This document shows positions 18,173 through 26,881 of a stretch of 39,780 bases of DNA, piece by piece; position 1 is the stretch's first letter; every line of letters begins with the position of its first letter. The stretch spans positions 1 to 39,780 of the forward strand of contig DAOVDU010000010.1 of NCBI GenBank assembly GCA_030669305.1, read 5' to 3'. The notes under the pieces are model-generated. The model was not told where the DNA came from. It made no database searches and saw only the letters and a list, made by a program, of their open reading frames with translations. A program made the position numbers and the translations under genes. The stretch is from Candidatus Aminicenantota bacterium. GTDB taxonomy: Bacteria; Acidobacteriota; Aminicenantia; Aminicenantales; Aminicenantaceae.

Positions 18173-19582
18173 TTGAAGATGATGGATAGGACAAAAATTC
18201 TACTTGTGGAAGACGAAAGTATAGTAGCACGAGATATCCGCAACATGCTCTTAGGGCTTGGCTATAAGGTTGCTGCCGTTGTCTCTACTGCTAGGGAAGC
18301 CGTTCAAAAGGCAGAAGAAATGAAGCCTGATATAGTTTTGATGGATGTCATGCTGAAAGGCGGACCTACCGGGGTGGATGCAGCTGATAAAATCTATACC
18401 CACTTCAATATTCCAGTCGTCTATCTTACAGCTTATGCTGATGAGAACACACTTCAGCAGGCAAAGAAAACTGAACCATTTGGTTATATCCTAAAACCTT
18501 TTGAAGAAAAAGAACTCCAAACAACTATTGAAGTCGCCCTCTACAAATTTAAGATGGAAATGAAGCTGAAGAACAGGGAACGATGGCTCTCTACCATACT
18601 GAAAAGCATAGGAGACGCAGTTATTGCTACTGATCAAAAAGGAGCCGTCACATTTTTGAATCCACTCGCAGAAGTTCTCACCGGATGGAAACAGGAAGAG
18701 GCATTGGAGAAGCCTTTAAACAGCATTTTCAATATTATGGACGGAAAAACAAGAAAACCACTTAAAACTTCCGTTGAAAAGGTTTTACAAGGAAACAGTT
18801 TAAGAAACCCGAATGAAGCTATCCTTATTTCAAATGCAGGGGTAAAAACAGCTATCGACCATAGAGCAGCTCCCATCAGGGATGGAGGAGGAAACATATC
18901 CGGCATAGTATTAGCTTTCACTAATATCACCCGCCGGAAAAAAGCAGAAGATGAACTAAAGAAAAGTTGGGAACAGCAAAAAATTGCGATGGAAGGGACT
19001 GTTCAGGCTATGGCATTCACTATTGAAACACGAGACCCCTACACAGCAGGCCATCAACGACGGGTAACAAAGCTAGCTTGTGCTATAGCTGAGGAAATGC
19101 AACTTCCTAAATATCAAGTTGAAGGTCTGCGCATGGCAGGAGCACTCCATGATATCGGAAAAATTTATGTTCCTGCAGAAATTCTCAGTAAGCCAGGTAA
19201 AATTTCAGAAGCAGAATACAACATTATCAAAACCCATCCCCAGGTCGGATATGACATTATAAAAACAATAAAATTCGCCTGGCCTGTTGCCGAAATAATA
19301 CTTCAACATCACGAACGAATGGATGGAAGCGGATATCCAGCAGGATTAAAAGGAGACAAGATCCTTCTTGAAGCAAGAATTTTAGCTGTGGCTGATGTGG
19401 TCGAGGCAATGGCTACACACAGACCCTATCGACCTGCCCTGAGTATAGAAGAATCGCTTAAAGAAATCTCAAAGAACAAAGGAAAATTATATGATCCTAA
19501 AGTAGCGGATGCCTGTTTGAAAATTTTTAAAAAGAAAGAGTTCATATTTGATAAGATTATTAGCCATCATTATGCTGAATGA
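18173..19582 (+). CDS. Response regulator with PAS and HD-GYP domains (putative c-di-GMP phosphodiesterase)
   Basis: REC domain (ILLVEDESIVARDIRNMLLGLGYKV), PAS, HD-GYP (ALHDIGKIYVP...THPQVGYDIIK...HHERMDGSGYPAGLKGDKI). ATG at 18179/18182 may be the true start. Confidence 0.93.
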   Translation: MKMMDRTKILLVEDESIVARDIRNMLLGLGYKVAAVVSTAREAVQKAEEMKPDIVLMDVMLKGGPTGVDAADKIYTHFNIPVVYLTAYADENTLQQAKKTEPFGYILKPFEEKELQTTIEVALYKFKMEMKLKNRERWLSTILKSIGDAVIATDQKGAVTFLNPLAEVLTGWKQEEALEKPLNSIFNIMDGKTRKPLKTSVEKVLQGNSLRNPNEAILISNAGVKTAIDHRAAPIRDGGGNISGIVLAFTNITRRKKAEDELKKSWEQQKIAMEGTVQAMAFTIETRDPYTAGHQRRVTKLACAIAEEMQLPKYQVEGLRMAGALHDIGKIYVPAEILSKPGKISEAEYNIIKTHPQVGYDIIKTIKFAWPVAEIILQHHERMDGSGYPAGLKGDKILLEARILAVADVVEAMATHRPYRPALSIEESLKEISKNKGKLYDPKVADACLKIFKKKEFIFDKIISHHYAE

Positions 19583-19830
19583 ACTCTGAACCTCTTGAAA
19601 AAATAACTCAATTCCCCGATTATATAGATGAAAGAGTGAAAAAAATACATTCTTATCTCTTGCTCACAGCTTCTGTATTAGCTTCTTTAAGCGGCGTTGC
19701 GCTTTTTGTTTTTCTTTTTGTTCTTGATTTCAATATCTACTGGCTTATTCTATCACCCGTTATTTTTGCGATTTACCAGGGCCCTGCTGTTTATCTATAC
19801 TGGCTCTGGAAGAAAAAGAAAAATGATTGA
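19579..19830 (+). CDS. Small protein with two predicted transmembrane helices, unknown function
   Basis: 83 aa, 4-nt overlap with the HD-GYP gene; hydrophobic segments LLLTASVLASLSGVALFVFLFVL and IYWLILSPVIFAIYQGPAVYLYWLW. Confidence 0.65.
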   Translation: MNSEPLEKITQFPDYIDERVKKIHSYLLLTASVLASLSGVALFVFLFVLDFNIYWLILSPVIFAIYQGPAVYLYWLWKKKKND

Positions 19831-19890
19831 ACTTACCAGATAGACTTTAATTGCTGACAAATGGATGCTGACAACTAAAAGCTTAAATAA

Positions 19891-19918
19891 CGGAATAGAC
19901 GGAACAAACCGAATAGAC
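19891..19918 (-). repeat. 9-nt period tract next to the tRNA-Glu 3' end
   Basis: Plus strand: cggaatagac ggaacaaac cgaatagac; shares the words gaacaaac and ggaatagac with the 7334 tract. Confidence 0.65.
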
Positions 19919-19926
19919 ATTTATTG

Positions 19927-20001
19927 CGCCCCCGACGGGATTTGAACCCGTGTTGCCGCCTTGAAAGGGCGATGTCCTAGACCAAGCTAGACGACAGGGG
20001 C
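19927..20001 (-). tRNA. tRNA-Glu(TTC), CCA not encoded
   Basis: Reverse complement GCCCCTGTCGTCTAGC...CGCCCTTTCAAGGCG...GGGTTCAAATCCCGTCGGGGGCG; anticodon TTC. Confidence 0.94.
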
Positions 20002-20011
20002 GCTGATAGAG

Positions 20012-20086
20012 TGGTGAGCCGTGCTGGACTCGAACCAGCGACACCCGGCTTAAAAGGCCGGTGCTCTCCCTCTGAGCTAACGGCCC
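20012..20086 (-). tRNA. tRNA-Lys(TTT), CCA encoded
   Basis: Reverse complement GGGCCGTTAGCTCAGAGGGAGAGCACCGGCCTTTTAAGCCGGGTGTCGCTGGTTCGAGTCCAGCACGGCTCACCA; anticodon TTT. Confidence 0.94.
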
Positions 20087-20135
20087 TATCTGAGTAAAGT
20101 ATTTTTTATAAAGGAAACAGCAAAGATAGTCAATA

Positions 20136-20825
20136 TCAGTTTAGATCTTCAAACTTAAGGATGATCCATCTCCCCCGAAAAGTCATTCCCGCAACTTCAT
20201 CTTTAAGAATGTACCTTTTTAAGCTGACTTTATAATCCTTTGTACCAGATTCCCCTTGAATCTTTACTTCTACGTCCTTTGAAAAAACTTCACCTGTGAA
20301 ATCTCTTATATTAGGAACCTCGCCTCTTCCCAGGGAGAAGGTTGAGATTTCTTCCTCTCTTTTTGCAGCGGTCTTTGCCTCATTGTAGTCCTTTTGTACC
20401 AAATTGTGTTTTTCCCGCTGTTCCTCGTATTTTGCCTTCATCTCACTTATTTTTTTCCTGGCTGCATTTCTTGCCGCTCGCGTACGAGCTTTCTCCAGGT
20501 CAAACTCAGCAATATCCAGATCTTCCTTGGCATCAAGTGTTATTCCAACAGATTCTTCTACTTTCTTCTTCAACTCCAATTCCTTCTGATTTATTTCTGA
20601 CAAAGAGGCTGGCTCAATCATCTCCTCTCCAACATTGATAATTTCCCAACTCTCAAAATCAATTTTAATCGGTTCTAAGGCCATCTTTGACATAGTCGCA
20701 ATATCATTTAGAGAACACGCATTAAAATATTTCTTTAAAAGAGCTTCTTCTGGGTGGGATGTACAGCTATAAGTAATAAACAAGAGAAGAATAATTCCTC
20801 CAATAGAAAAGATTTTTCTATCCAT
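20136..20825 (-). CDS. Putative lipoprotein with central coiled coil
   Basis: MDRKIFSIGGIILLLFITYSCTSHPEE (lipobox-like Cys), then long Lys/Glu/Ala-rich helical region. Confidence 0.7.
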   Translation of the reverse strand: MDRKIFSIGGIILLLFITYSCTSHPEEALLKKYFNACSLNDIATMSKMALEPIKIDFESWEIINVGEEMIEPASLSEINQKELELKKKVEESVGITLDAKEDLDIAEFDLEKARTRAARNAARKKISEMKAKYEEQREKHNLVQKDYNEAKTAAKREEEISTFSLGRGEVPNIRDFTGEVFSKDVEVKIQGESGTKDYKVSLKRYILKDEVAGMTFRGRWIILKFEDLN

Positions 20826-21136
20826 TCTTCCTCCTTCTTTATTGGATTTAATTGTTTTTAAATTTTACTTTCTTTTCAAGTAAAAAAGCAAGCTTAAATA
20901 ATTTGGATTCTCGAAAAAAATTTCCGACCACTTGGATTCCTAAAGGTAATTCTGCTCGATTTAATCCAAAAGGTTAAAAAAATAGCAGGTATTCCAGCAA
21001 GATTTACGCTTACAGTATACTTATCAGTCAAGTACATGGCAATAGGGTCTTTCTTTGCTGCGATCAAAAAAGCTGGCTCCGGAATTGTGGGGGGTTAGTA
21101 TACAATCAATTTTGGAATTTTTTTCACTTTTTTATT
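20808..21136 (-). pseudogene. gatA: Decayed C-terminal fragment of GatA (Asp/Glu-tRNA amidotransferase subunit A)
   Basis: Reverse-strand conceptual translation across two frameshifts: [82 protein letters not shown]. Shifts fall at a C6 and a T7 tract. The frame end overlaps the start of the 20825 gene. Confidence 0.8.
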
Positions 21137-21157
21137 GACAAGTGAAAAATTTCCAAA
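21111..21157. repeat. Long near-perfect inverted repeat (18-19 nt arms, 10-nt loop)
   Basis: TTTGGAATTTTTTTCACTT - tttttattgac - AAGTGAAAAATTTCCAAA. Confidence 0.8.
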
Positions 21158-21191
21158 TAGAATTTAACGTAATTATAAGGCTATATCTACT

Positions 21192-21220
21192 TTTCCTATA
21201 GTTACACTAAACTTTCCTAT
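21192..21220 (+). promoter_or_regulatory. Two direct TTTCCTAT repeats spaced 21 bp upstream of the hdr locus
   Basis: TTTCCTAT at 21192-21199 and 21213-21220; 21-bp phase (two helical turns) suggests an operator. Confidence 0.35.
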
Positions 21221-21307
21221 TGATGCAGGAGTTTTATGGACTTTTTTTCTTCACTGAACATCCCCTCTACACCTTAAATGTATTAAAATCTTTATAAAGG
21301 AGGATTC

Positions 21308-21889
21308 ATGGAAATCCAGGAAAAGATCAAATATGAGGAAGAATTAGATAAGAATTTTTTTGATGAAATCAAGGAAAAATCAGGATGTGACGAGATTAGC
21401 CAATGCATTCAATGCGGCACATGCAGCAGTTCCTGTCCTATGGCTGTCTATATGGACTATTCCCCAAGAAAAATAATCGCCATGATCAAAAGTGGCTTTA
21501 AGGATGAAGTGCTCAAAAGTTTCACTCCCTGGCTTTGTGCTTCCTGCTATAGCTGCCAGGTCCGCTGCCCTTCTAATATCAAAATAACCGATGTCATGTA
21601 TGCATTGAAAAGAAAAGCAATCAAGGAAAAAATTTATCCTTCTCGATTTTCCATTCCAGTCATGGACAAGGAAATGCACAAAATTCTCACCAAAAACGGC
21701 CGAAGTTCTGAGGTATGGCTAATGCTGAATCTGTTCCTCAAAACCAGGAATCCTTTGGGACTCATCAAAATGGCTCCTCTTGGCTTAAGCTTAATGAAAA
21801 CAGGACGCATGAGCTTGAAAAAGGAATCCATAAAAAATAAAAAACAACTACGGAAACTACTAAAAGCAGTGAAGGAGGGAACAAAATGA
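21308..21889 (+). CDS. hdrC: Heterodisulfide reductase subunit C-like ferredoxin
   Basis: CIQCGTCSSSCPM and CASCYSCQVRCPSNIKITDVMYALKR; SD AAAGGAGGA. Confidence 0.92.
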   Translation: MEIQEKIKYEEELDKNFFDEIKEKSGCDEISQCIQCGTCSSSCPMAVYMDYSPRKIIAMIKSGFKDEVLKSFTPWLCASCYSCQVRCPSNIKITDVMYALKRKAIKEKIYPSRFSIPVMDKEMHKILTKNGRSSEVWLMLNLFLKTRNPLGLIKMAPLGLSLMKTGRMSLKKESIKNKKQLRKLLKAVKEGTK

Positions 21890-22773
21890 ACGAATATATT
21901 TATTATCCTGGCTGTTCTGCAAAAAGCAATGCCAAGCACTACGAAGAATCCATTCTTCCTGTTTTTAAAGAAATAGGAATAAAGTTAGATGAAATGGAAG
22001 ACTGGAACTGCTGCGGTGCCACAGCTTCTTTGTCTGTGGACAAAACCAAGGCTGCTGCCATCAACGGCCGCAACCTATCTATCGCAGAAAAAGCAGACAA
22101 AGATATTGTCGCCCCTTGTGCAGCATGTTATCTCACTTTAAAGAAATCCAACCAATTTTTAATGAGTGAAACAGAGGAAGCAAAAAAAATATTGAAAGAC
22201 TTAGAAAGCGCTGGATGTGAATATAAAGGAACAGTTAAAGTTAACCATCCATTAGGGCTATTCACAGATGAAATTGGCCTGGAGGAAATAAAGAAAAAAG
22301 TAAAGAGAAAGCTTACAGGTTTAAGGGTCGCCTGCTATTATGGGTGCCAAGTGGTCAGGCCGTATACAGACTTTGATGACCCTGATTATCCCGTTAGGCT
22401 GGACAACCTCATGAAAGCTATAGGAGCCGAACCGGTGGATTATTCAGCAAAAACCCGCTGCTGCGGCGGTTCTCTAACAGCCAACCTCGAAGAAGCTGGA
22501 TTGAGACTGAATTATATCCTGCTAAAAGAAGCGAAACGAAAAGGCGCTGACGCCATAGTGACAATCTGTCCCCTCTGTCTATTTAACCTTGAAATTACCC
22601 AAAACAAAATAATCAAAAAATATAAAGACAATGTCAAAATTCCCATCCTCTTTTTTAGCCAGCTTATGGGCTTAGCTTTTGGCATTCCCAAGGAAGACCT
22701 TGGTTTCTCCCGGTCCATGATTTCTTTAAAGCCTATGTGGGAGAAACTCGGAAACGGAGGAACAAATGAGTAA
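21886..22773 (+). CDS. hdrB: Heterodisulfide reductase subunit B-like (two CCG domains)
   Basis: YYPGCSAKSNAKHYEES...WNCCGATA...APCAACY and ACYYGCQVV...RCCGGSL...TICPLC. Confidence 0.94.
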   Translation: MNEYIYYPGCSAKSNAKHYEESILPVFKEIGIKLDEMEDWNCCGATASLSVDKTKAAAINGRNLSIAEKADKDIVAPCAACYLTLKKSNQFLMSETEEAKKILKDLESAGCEYKGTVKVNHPLGLFTDEIGLEEIKKKVKRKLTGLRVACYYGCQVVRPYTDFDDPDYPVRLDNLMKAIGAEPVDYSAKTRCCGGSLTANLEEAGLRLNYILLKEAKRKGADAIVTICPLCLFNLEITQNKIIKKYKDNVKIPILFFSQLMGLAFGIPKEDLGFSRSMISLKPMWEKLGNGGTNE

Positions 22774-23617
22774 TAACGGACAACCCAGAATCGGAGTTTT
22801 CGTCTGCCACTGCGGAGCAAATATCGCTTCAAAAGTTAATGTTTATGAAGTCACAGACTTTGCTTCAAAGTTGGATAATGTGGTTGTTGCCAAAGAGTAT
22901 AAATTCATGTGTTCTGATCCGGGTCAGGAGTTGATCAAACAAAACATTAAAGAACATAACCTTAACAGAGTTGTCGTTGCTTCATGTTCTCCTCTTATGC
23001 ATGAGCCCACCTTCAGAGGTGTAACATCAGAAGGAGGCCTGAATCCCTTCTATTTCCAAATGTCAAACATTAGAGAACATGTTTCCTGGGTTACAAAAGA
23101 CCCGGAAAAGGCCACGAAAAAGGCCAAAGCTTTGATATCTGCTGCGGTTCGAAGGGTTGCTCTTCATGATCCATTGACTAAAAAAGAGGTTCCAGTCCGA
23201 CCAGAAGTTCTTATAGTAGGAGCAGGAATTGCCGGTATACATGCTGCCCTGACCTATGCAAATTCAGGGAAAAAAGTTTATTTAGTAGAAAAACAGGCTT
23301 CCATCGGCGGACATATGTCTTTCCTTGATAAAACATTTCCCACGCTTGATTGTTCAGCCTGCATCCTTACTCCCAAAATGTCGGAAGTCGGAAAACATCC
23401 CAATATTGAACTACTTACCTGGAGTGAAGTCGAAGAAATCTCAGGTTTTGTGGGAAGTTTTAAGGCAAGAATCAGAAAAAAAGCCCGCTTTGTAGACATC
23501 GACAAATGCAATGGCTGCGGTGCCTGCTGGGAAAATTGTCCGACAACCATCTTTCCTTCGGAAAGGATCATTAAAAAAGGTGATATTATTATAAAAAAAG
23601 TCGAAAAAGAACACTAA
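22766..23617 (+). CDS. HdrA N-terminal half (FAD-binding + first inserted ferredoxin motif)
   Basis: RIGVFVCHCGANIASKVNVYEV, MCSDPGQELIK, SCSPLMHEPTF, VLIVGAGIAGIHAALTYANSGKKVYLVEKQASIGGHM, CNGCGACWENCP; stops at 283 aa where full-length HdrA continues. Confidence 0.92.
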   Translation: MSNNGQPRIGVFVCHCGANIASKVNVYEVTDFASKLDNVVVAKEYKFMCSDPGQELIKQNIKEHNLNRVVVASCSPLMHEPTFRGVTSEGGLNPFYFQMSNIREHVSWVTKDPEKATKKAKALISAAVRRVALHDPLTKKEVPVRPEVLIVGAGIAGIHAALTYANSGKKVYLVEKQASIGGHMSFLDKTFPTLDCSACILTPKMSEVGKHPNIELLTWSEVEEISGFVGSFKARIRKKARFVDIDKCNGCGACWENCPTTIFPSERIIKKGDIIIKKVEKEH

Positions 23618-23618
23618 A

Positions 23619-23981
23619 ATGACTTTAAAAGAAATCAAAAAACTTCTCCAAGCCGAAGTCATATACGGAATTGACAGACTTGAAGAAGAAATCCAATGGG
23701 CAGGTGGATCTGACTTAATGAGCGACGTCCTGGCCTTCGGCAAACCGGGAATACTCTTGCTGACAGGGTTAACCAACGCTCAGTCGGTCCGAACTGCAAA
23801 CATAATCGATGCTAAGGCCATAGTATATGTCCGGGGCAAAAAGCCGGATAAGGAAGGAATAAAATTAGCCAGGGAGAAGGAAATCCCAATATTCTCAACC
23901 AAATATATGATGTATACGGCCTGCGGTCTTCTCTTCAGTCACGGTCTTCCTGGAGTAAGCAAAATCCAGAACAATAAATAA
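23619..23981 (+). CDS. DRTGG-domain protein (copy 1)
   Basis: Similar in length and pattern to 25788..26138 (GSDLMSDVLAF / TSDLLSDVIAN). Confidence 0.75.
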   Translation: MTLKEIKKLLQAEVIYGIDRLEEEIQWAGGSDLMSDVLAFGKPGILLLTGLTNAQSVRTANIIDAKAIVYVRGKKPDKEGIKLAREKEIPIFSTKYMMYTACGLLFSHGLPGVSKIQNNK

Positions 23982-23983
23982 TA

Positions 23984-24430
23984 ATGAGTACTGAGAATGG
24001 ATTATCTAAACGCTTTGAAATTACAGGCGGGGATTTTGGTAAAGCCGGAAGCATCTCGACCAAAATCAAGGAAATTCTTCAAGAAATCGGTATCAACTCC
24101 ACTATCATCAGACGAACAGCTATTGCCACTTATGAGGCAGAAATGAATGTTGTGATGTACGCTAAAAAAGCTGACCTTACGCTTCATCTGACACCGGCAG
24201 AGATAAGCATTAGAGTCTATGATGAGGGGCCAGGAATTGAAAATATTGAGATGGCCATGCAGGAAGGCTTTTCAACAGCAACTGATGAAATGAGAGAGAT
24301 GGGATTTGGAGCTGGACTGGGGCTTCCTAACATCAAAAAGAATGCCGATAGGTTTGAAATTTCCTCTACCCCAGGCAAAGGGACAGCATTAGATATAACT
24401 ATTTACCTAAATCAGGAAGGAAAAAAATGA
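23984..24430 (+). CDS. RsbW/anti-sigma-like HATPase (copy 1)
   Basis: STIIRRTAIATYEAEMNVVMYAKKADLTL..., VYDEGPGIENIEMAMQEGFSTA, GFGAGLGLPNIKKNADRFEISSTPGKGT. Confidence 0.85.
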   Translation: MSTENGLSKRFEITGGDFGKAGSISTKIKEILQEIGINSTIIRRTAIATYEAEMNVVMYAKKADLTLHLTPAEISIRVYDEGPGIENIEMAMQEGFSTATDEMREMGFGAGLGLPNIKKNADRFEISSTPGKGTALDITIYLNQEGKK

Positions 24431-25791
24431 ATCAATACTTTCATTCGATCCGCATCGACCCTGAAAAATGTGATGGAAGAATGAGATGCATGCGCGTTTG
24501 TCCGACTCAAGCCATCAGGATTAGAAATGGCAAAGCCGTAATTATCGAAGAAAAGTGTATAGATTGTGGAGAATGCATTACAGCATGCCCAAACGGGGCT
24601 ATCATTCCTTTAACAGACCCCTTTGGAGAACTTACAAAATTCAGACATACCGTAGCTATACCTTCTCCTGCTCTTTATGCCCAATTCGGAAGGGAAATTT
24701 TGCCAGATAAAATATTAGCCGGGTTGAAAAAATTGGGTTTTGACGACGCCTTCGACCAAGCCTTTACATGCGGAGAAGTGAGCTTTGCGATCCAGGAGTA
24801 TCTCAGAGAACACAAAGGTCCCAAGCCGCTGATCTCCAATGCCTGCCCAACGGTTGTTCGATTAATTCAAGTGAAGTATCCTGATCTCATTGACCAGATC
24901 ATTCCTATAAACACGCCAAGAGAAATTGCAAGTCGAGATATCAAGAAGAAAAAATCAAAACAATATGGCCTTAAGGAGAAAGAAATTGGTGCATTCTACA
25001 TTACTCCCTGTCCTGTAAAAATGATTTCTATAAAACAGCCTGCAGAAAAAGGCAAATCTCACTTAGATGGAGCCATCTCCATCTCTGACATATACGGGCC
25101 TCTTCTCTCTGCTATGGAAAGTGTCGAGAAAGCAAGCTATAAAAAAGCTCTGGAAAGCATATGCATTCTTGGAATAGGCTGGGCTATGGTGGGAGGAATC
25201 TGTCGAACTTTGAGATTAAAAAATTCTCTAGCTGTTTCAGGATTGAATGAAATCATAAAAGTCTTTGATGATATTGAGCGCGGAAAGCTGAGAAATATTG
25301 ACTTCATCGAAGCCTATTCCTGTCCCCAGGGATGTGTGGGAGGATCACTGACAGTCGAAAACCTTTATATTTCTTACAATAAAATTCTAAAGCTGATTGA
25401 AACTTTAGAGTATGAAAAAATAAAAGCCTGTCCAGATATACAAGAGGTAAGAAAACTTTACAAGCAGAAATATTTCTTCTTAGAAGGGAAATTAGAGCCC
25501 CGCCCCATCAAACCTCTCGATGAAGATTTAGGTAAGGCTATAAAGAAACGAAAGGAAAAGGAAGAAATTTATGAAACCCTGCCCAAAATTGATTGCGGAG
25601 CATGCGGCTCTCCAACCTGCTTGACTTTTGCTGAAGATGTAGTCAAAGGAAAATCAGAGCTTACTGATTGTATCTTCGAACTTCCTCAAAGATTTAAAGA
25701 GCTTTCTCAAGAGTTGTGTGAGCTGCTTAATAGAATTGGTCCCATGAATCCTGCCAAGCCTGGCTCAAAAAAGGCAAGAAAGGAGGAATGA
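24427..25791 (+). CDS. Divergent [FeFe]-hydrogenase-like (large-subunit C-terminal domain) Fe-S protein, HsfB/sensory type
   Basis: Two 4Fe-4S motifs (CDGRMRCMRVCP, CIDCGECITACP), degenerate H-cluster motifs SNACPTVVR / ITPCPVKM / EAYSCPQGCVGGSL, and C-terminal CGACGSPTCLTFAEDVVKG. Confidence 0.88.
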   Translation: MNQYFHSIRIDPEKCDGRMRCMRVCPTQAIRIRNGKAVIIEEKCIDCGECITACPNGAIIPLTDPFGELTKFRHTVAIPSPALYAQFGREILPDKILAGLKKLGFDDAFDQAFTCGEVSFAIQEYLREHKGPKPLISNACPTVVRLIQVKYPDLIDQIIPINTPREIASRDIKKKKSKQYGLKEKEIGAFYITPCPVKMISIKQPAEKGKSHLDGAISISDIYGPLLSAMESVEKASYKKALESICILGIGWAMVGGICRTLRLKNSLAVSGLNEIIKVFDDIERGKLRNIDFIEAYSCPQGCVGGSLTVENLYISYNKILKLIETLEYEKIKACPDIQEVRKLYKQKYFFLEGKLEPRPIKPLDEDLGKAIKKRKEKEEIYETLPKIDCGACGSPTCLTFAEDVVKGKSELTDCIFELPQRFKELSQELCELLNRIGPMNPAKPGSKKARKEE

Positions 25792-26138
25792 AAAAAATGA
25801 AGTTAAATGAAATTATCGAAAAACTCAAGCTTCAAGTTTTAACAGTTCAGGATAAGTTAGACACAGAAGTAAGCTACGGGTATACAAGCGATCTCTTAAG
25901 CGATGTTATTGCCAACAGTAAAGAGGGAAACCTCTGGATTACTTTACAGACTCACCAAAACATAATCGCAGTGGCCAAATTGAAAGACCTGGCAGGGATA
26001 ATCATCGTAAATAACCGCAAGCCTGAAGAGGAAACCCTCAAAAAAGCTGAAGAGGAAAATGTGCTTCTTATCACTACTGAGGAAACTGCTTTCAATATAT
26101 CTGGAAAATTGTATCAACTTATTAGTACTCAAGAATAA
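25788..26138 (+). CDS. DRTGG-domain protein (copy 2)
   Basis: KLDTEVSYGYTSDLLSDVIANSKEGNLWITLQTHQNIIAVAKLKDLAGIIIVNNRKPEEETL. Confidence 0.75.
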   Translation: MKKMKLNEIIEKLKLQVLTVQDKLDTEVSYGYTSDLLSDVIANSKEGNLWITLQTHQNIIAVAKLKDLAGIIIVNNRKPEEETLKKAEEENVLLITTEETAFNISGKLYQLISTQE

Positions 26139-26141
26139 ATC

Positions 26142-26873
26142 ATGCTAAGAGCTTTAAAAGCTGACTTACACATTCATACATGTCTCTCCCCTTGTGCTGA
26201 CCTCAAGATGTCTCCTCTTGCAATTGCAGAGCAAGCAAAAATTAAGGAAATCGATATCATTGGGATCTGTGATCACAATTCGGCAGAAAATGTTCCTGCC
26301 CTTATAAAAGCAGCCAATAAATATAAAATATGCGTCTTGCCGGGTCTGGAAATTACATCTCAAGAGGAAGTTCACATATTAGCTCTCTTCAATGAGCTCA
26401 AGCCTGCCCTTAGACTTCAGGAAATCATCTACGATAATCTTCCAGGAGAAAATGACGAAGACACCTTCGGGATGCAGGTTGTCGTAAATCACAAAGGTGA
26501 AGTTCTTCGCTTCAACAAAAAACTTTTGATCGGGGCTTCAACTCTCACTGTAGAAGACGTCGTACAAACCATCCATTCCCTGAATGGTCTTGCGATAGCT
26601 GCCCATATTGACCGGGAAGGTTTTAGCCTTATTGGCCAATTAGGCTTTATCCCGGAACATTTAGAGCTTGATGCATTAGAAATTTCGCCTCTCATTTCCT
26701 ATGAAGAAGCATCTAATAAATTTGATCCTAATTATCCAATCACCTGTTCATCAGATGCCCATTTCATAGGAGATATCGGCAAAAGTTTCACTACGTTCTA
26801 TATTGAAGAGGGAACAACAGAAGAAATAAAAAAGGCCTTTTTGAACAAGGAAGGAAGGAAAATTATACATTAG
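26142..26873 (+). CDS. PHP-domain metal-dependent phosphoesterase
   Basis: LKADLHIHTCLSPCADLKMSPLAIAEQAKIKEIDIIGICDHNSAEN, CVLPGLEITSQEEVHIL, CSSDAHFIGDIG. Confidence 0.92.
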   Translation: MLRALKADLHIHTCLSPCADLKMSPLAIAEQAKIKEIDIIGICDHNSAENVPALIKAANKYKICVLPGLEITSQEEVHILALFNELKPALRLQEIIYDNLPGENDEDTFGMQVVVNHKGEVLRFNKKLLIGASTLTVEDVVQTIHSLNGLAIAAHIDREGFSLIGQLGFIPEHLELDALEISPLISYEEASNKFDPNYPITCSSDAHFIGDIGKSFTTFYIEEGTTEEIKKAFLNKEGRKIIH

Positions 26874-26881
26874 GATCAAAC

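Noticed and set aside
20342-20638. Plus-strand ORFs at 20342-20638
   Set aside because: Three overlapping frames antisense to the lipoprotein coiled coil; no domain evidence.
22766-23617. HdrA truncated by a sequencing frameshift
   Set aside because: The next gene (DRTGG) starts immediately and is intact, and the missing half is found elsewhere in the operon; truncation looks genuine.
24427-25791. Annotation as a catalytic [FeFe] hydrogenase
   Set aside because: H-cluster motifs are degenerate; a sensory or accessory role is better supported.
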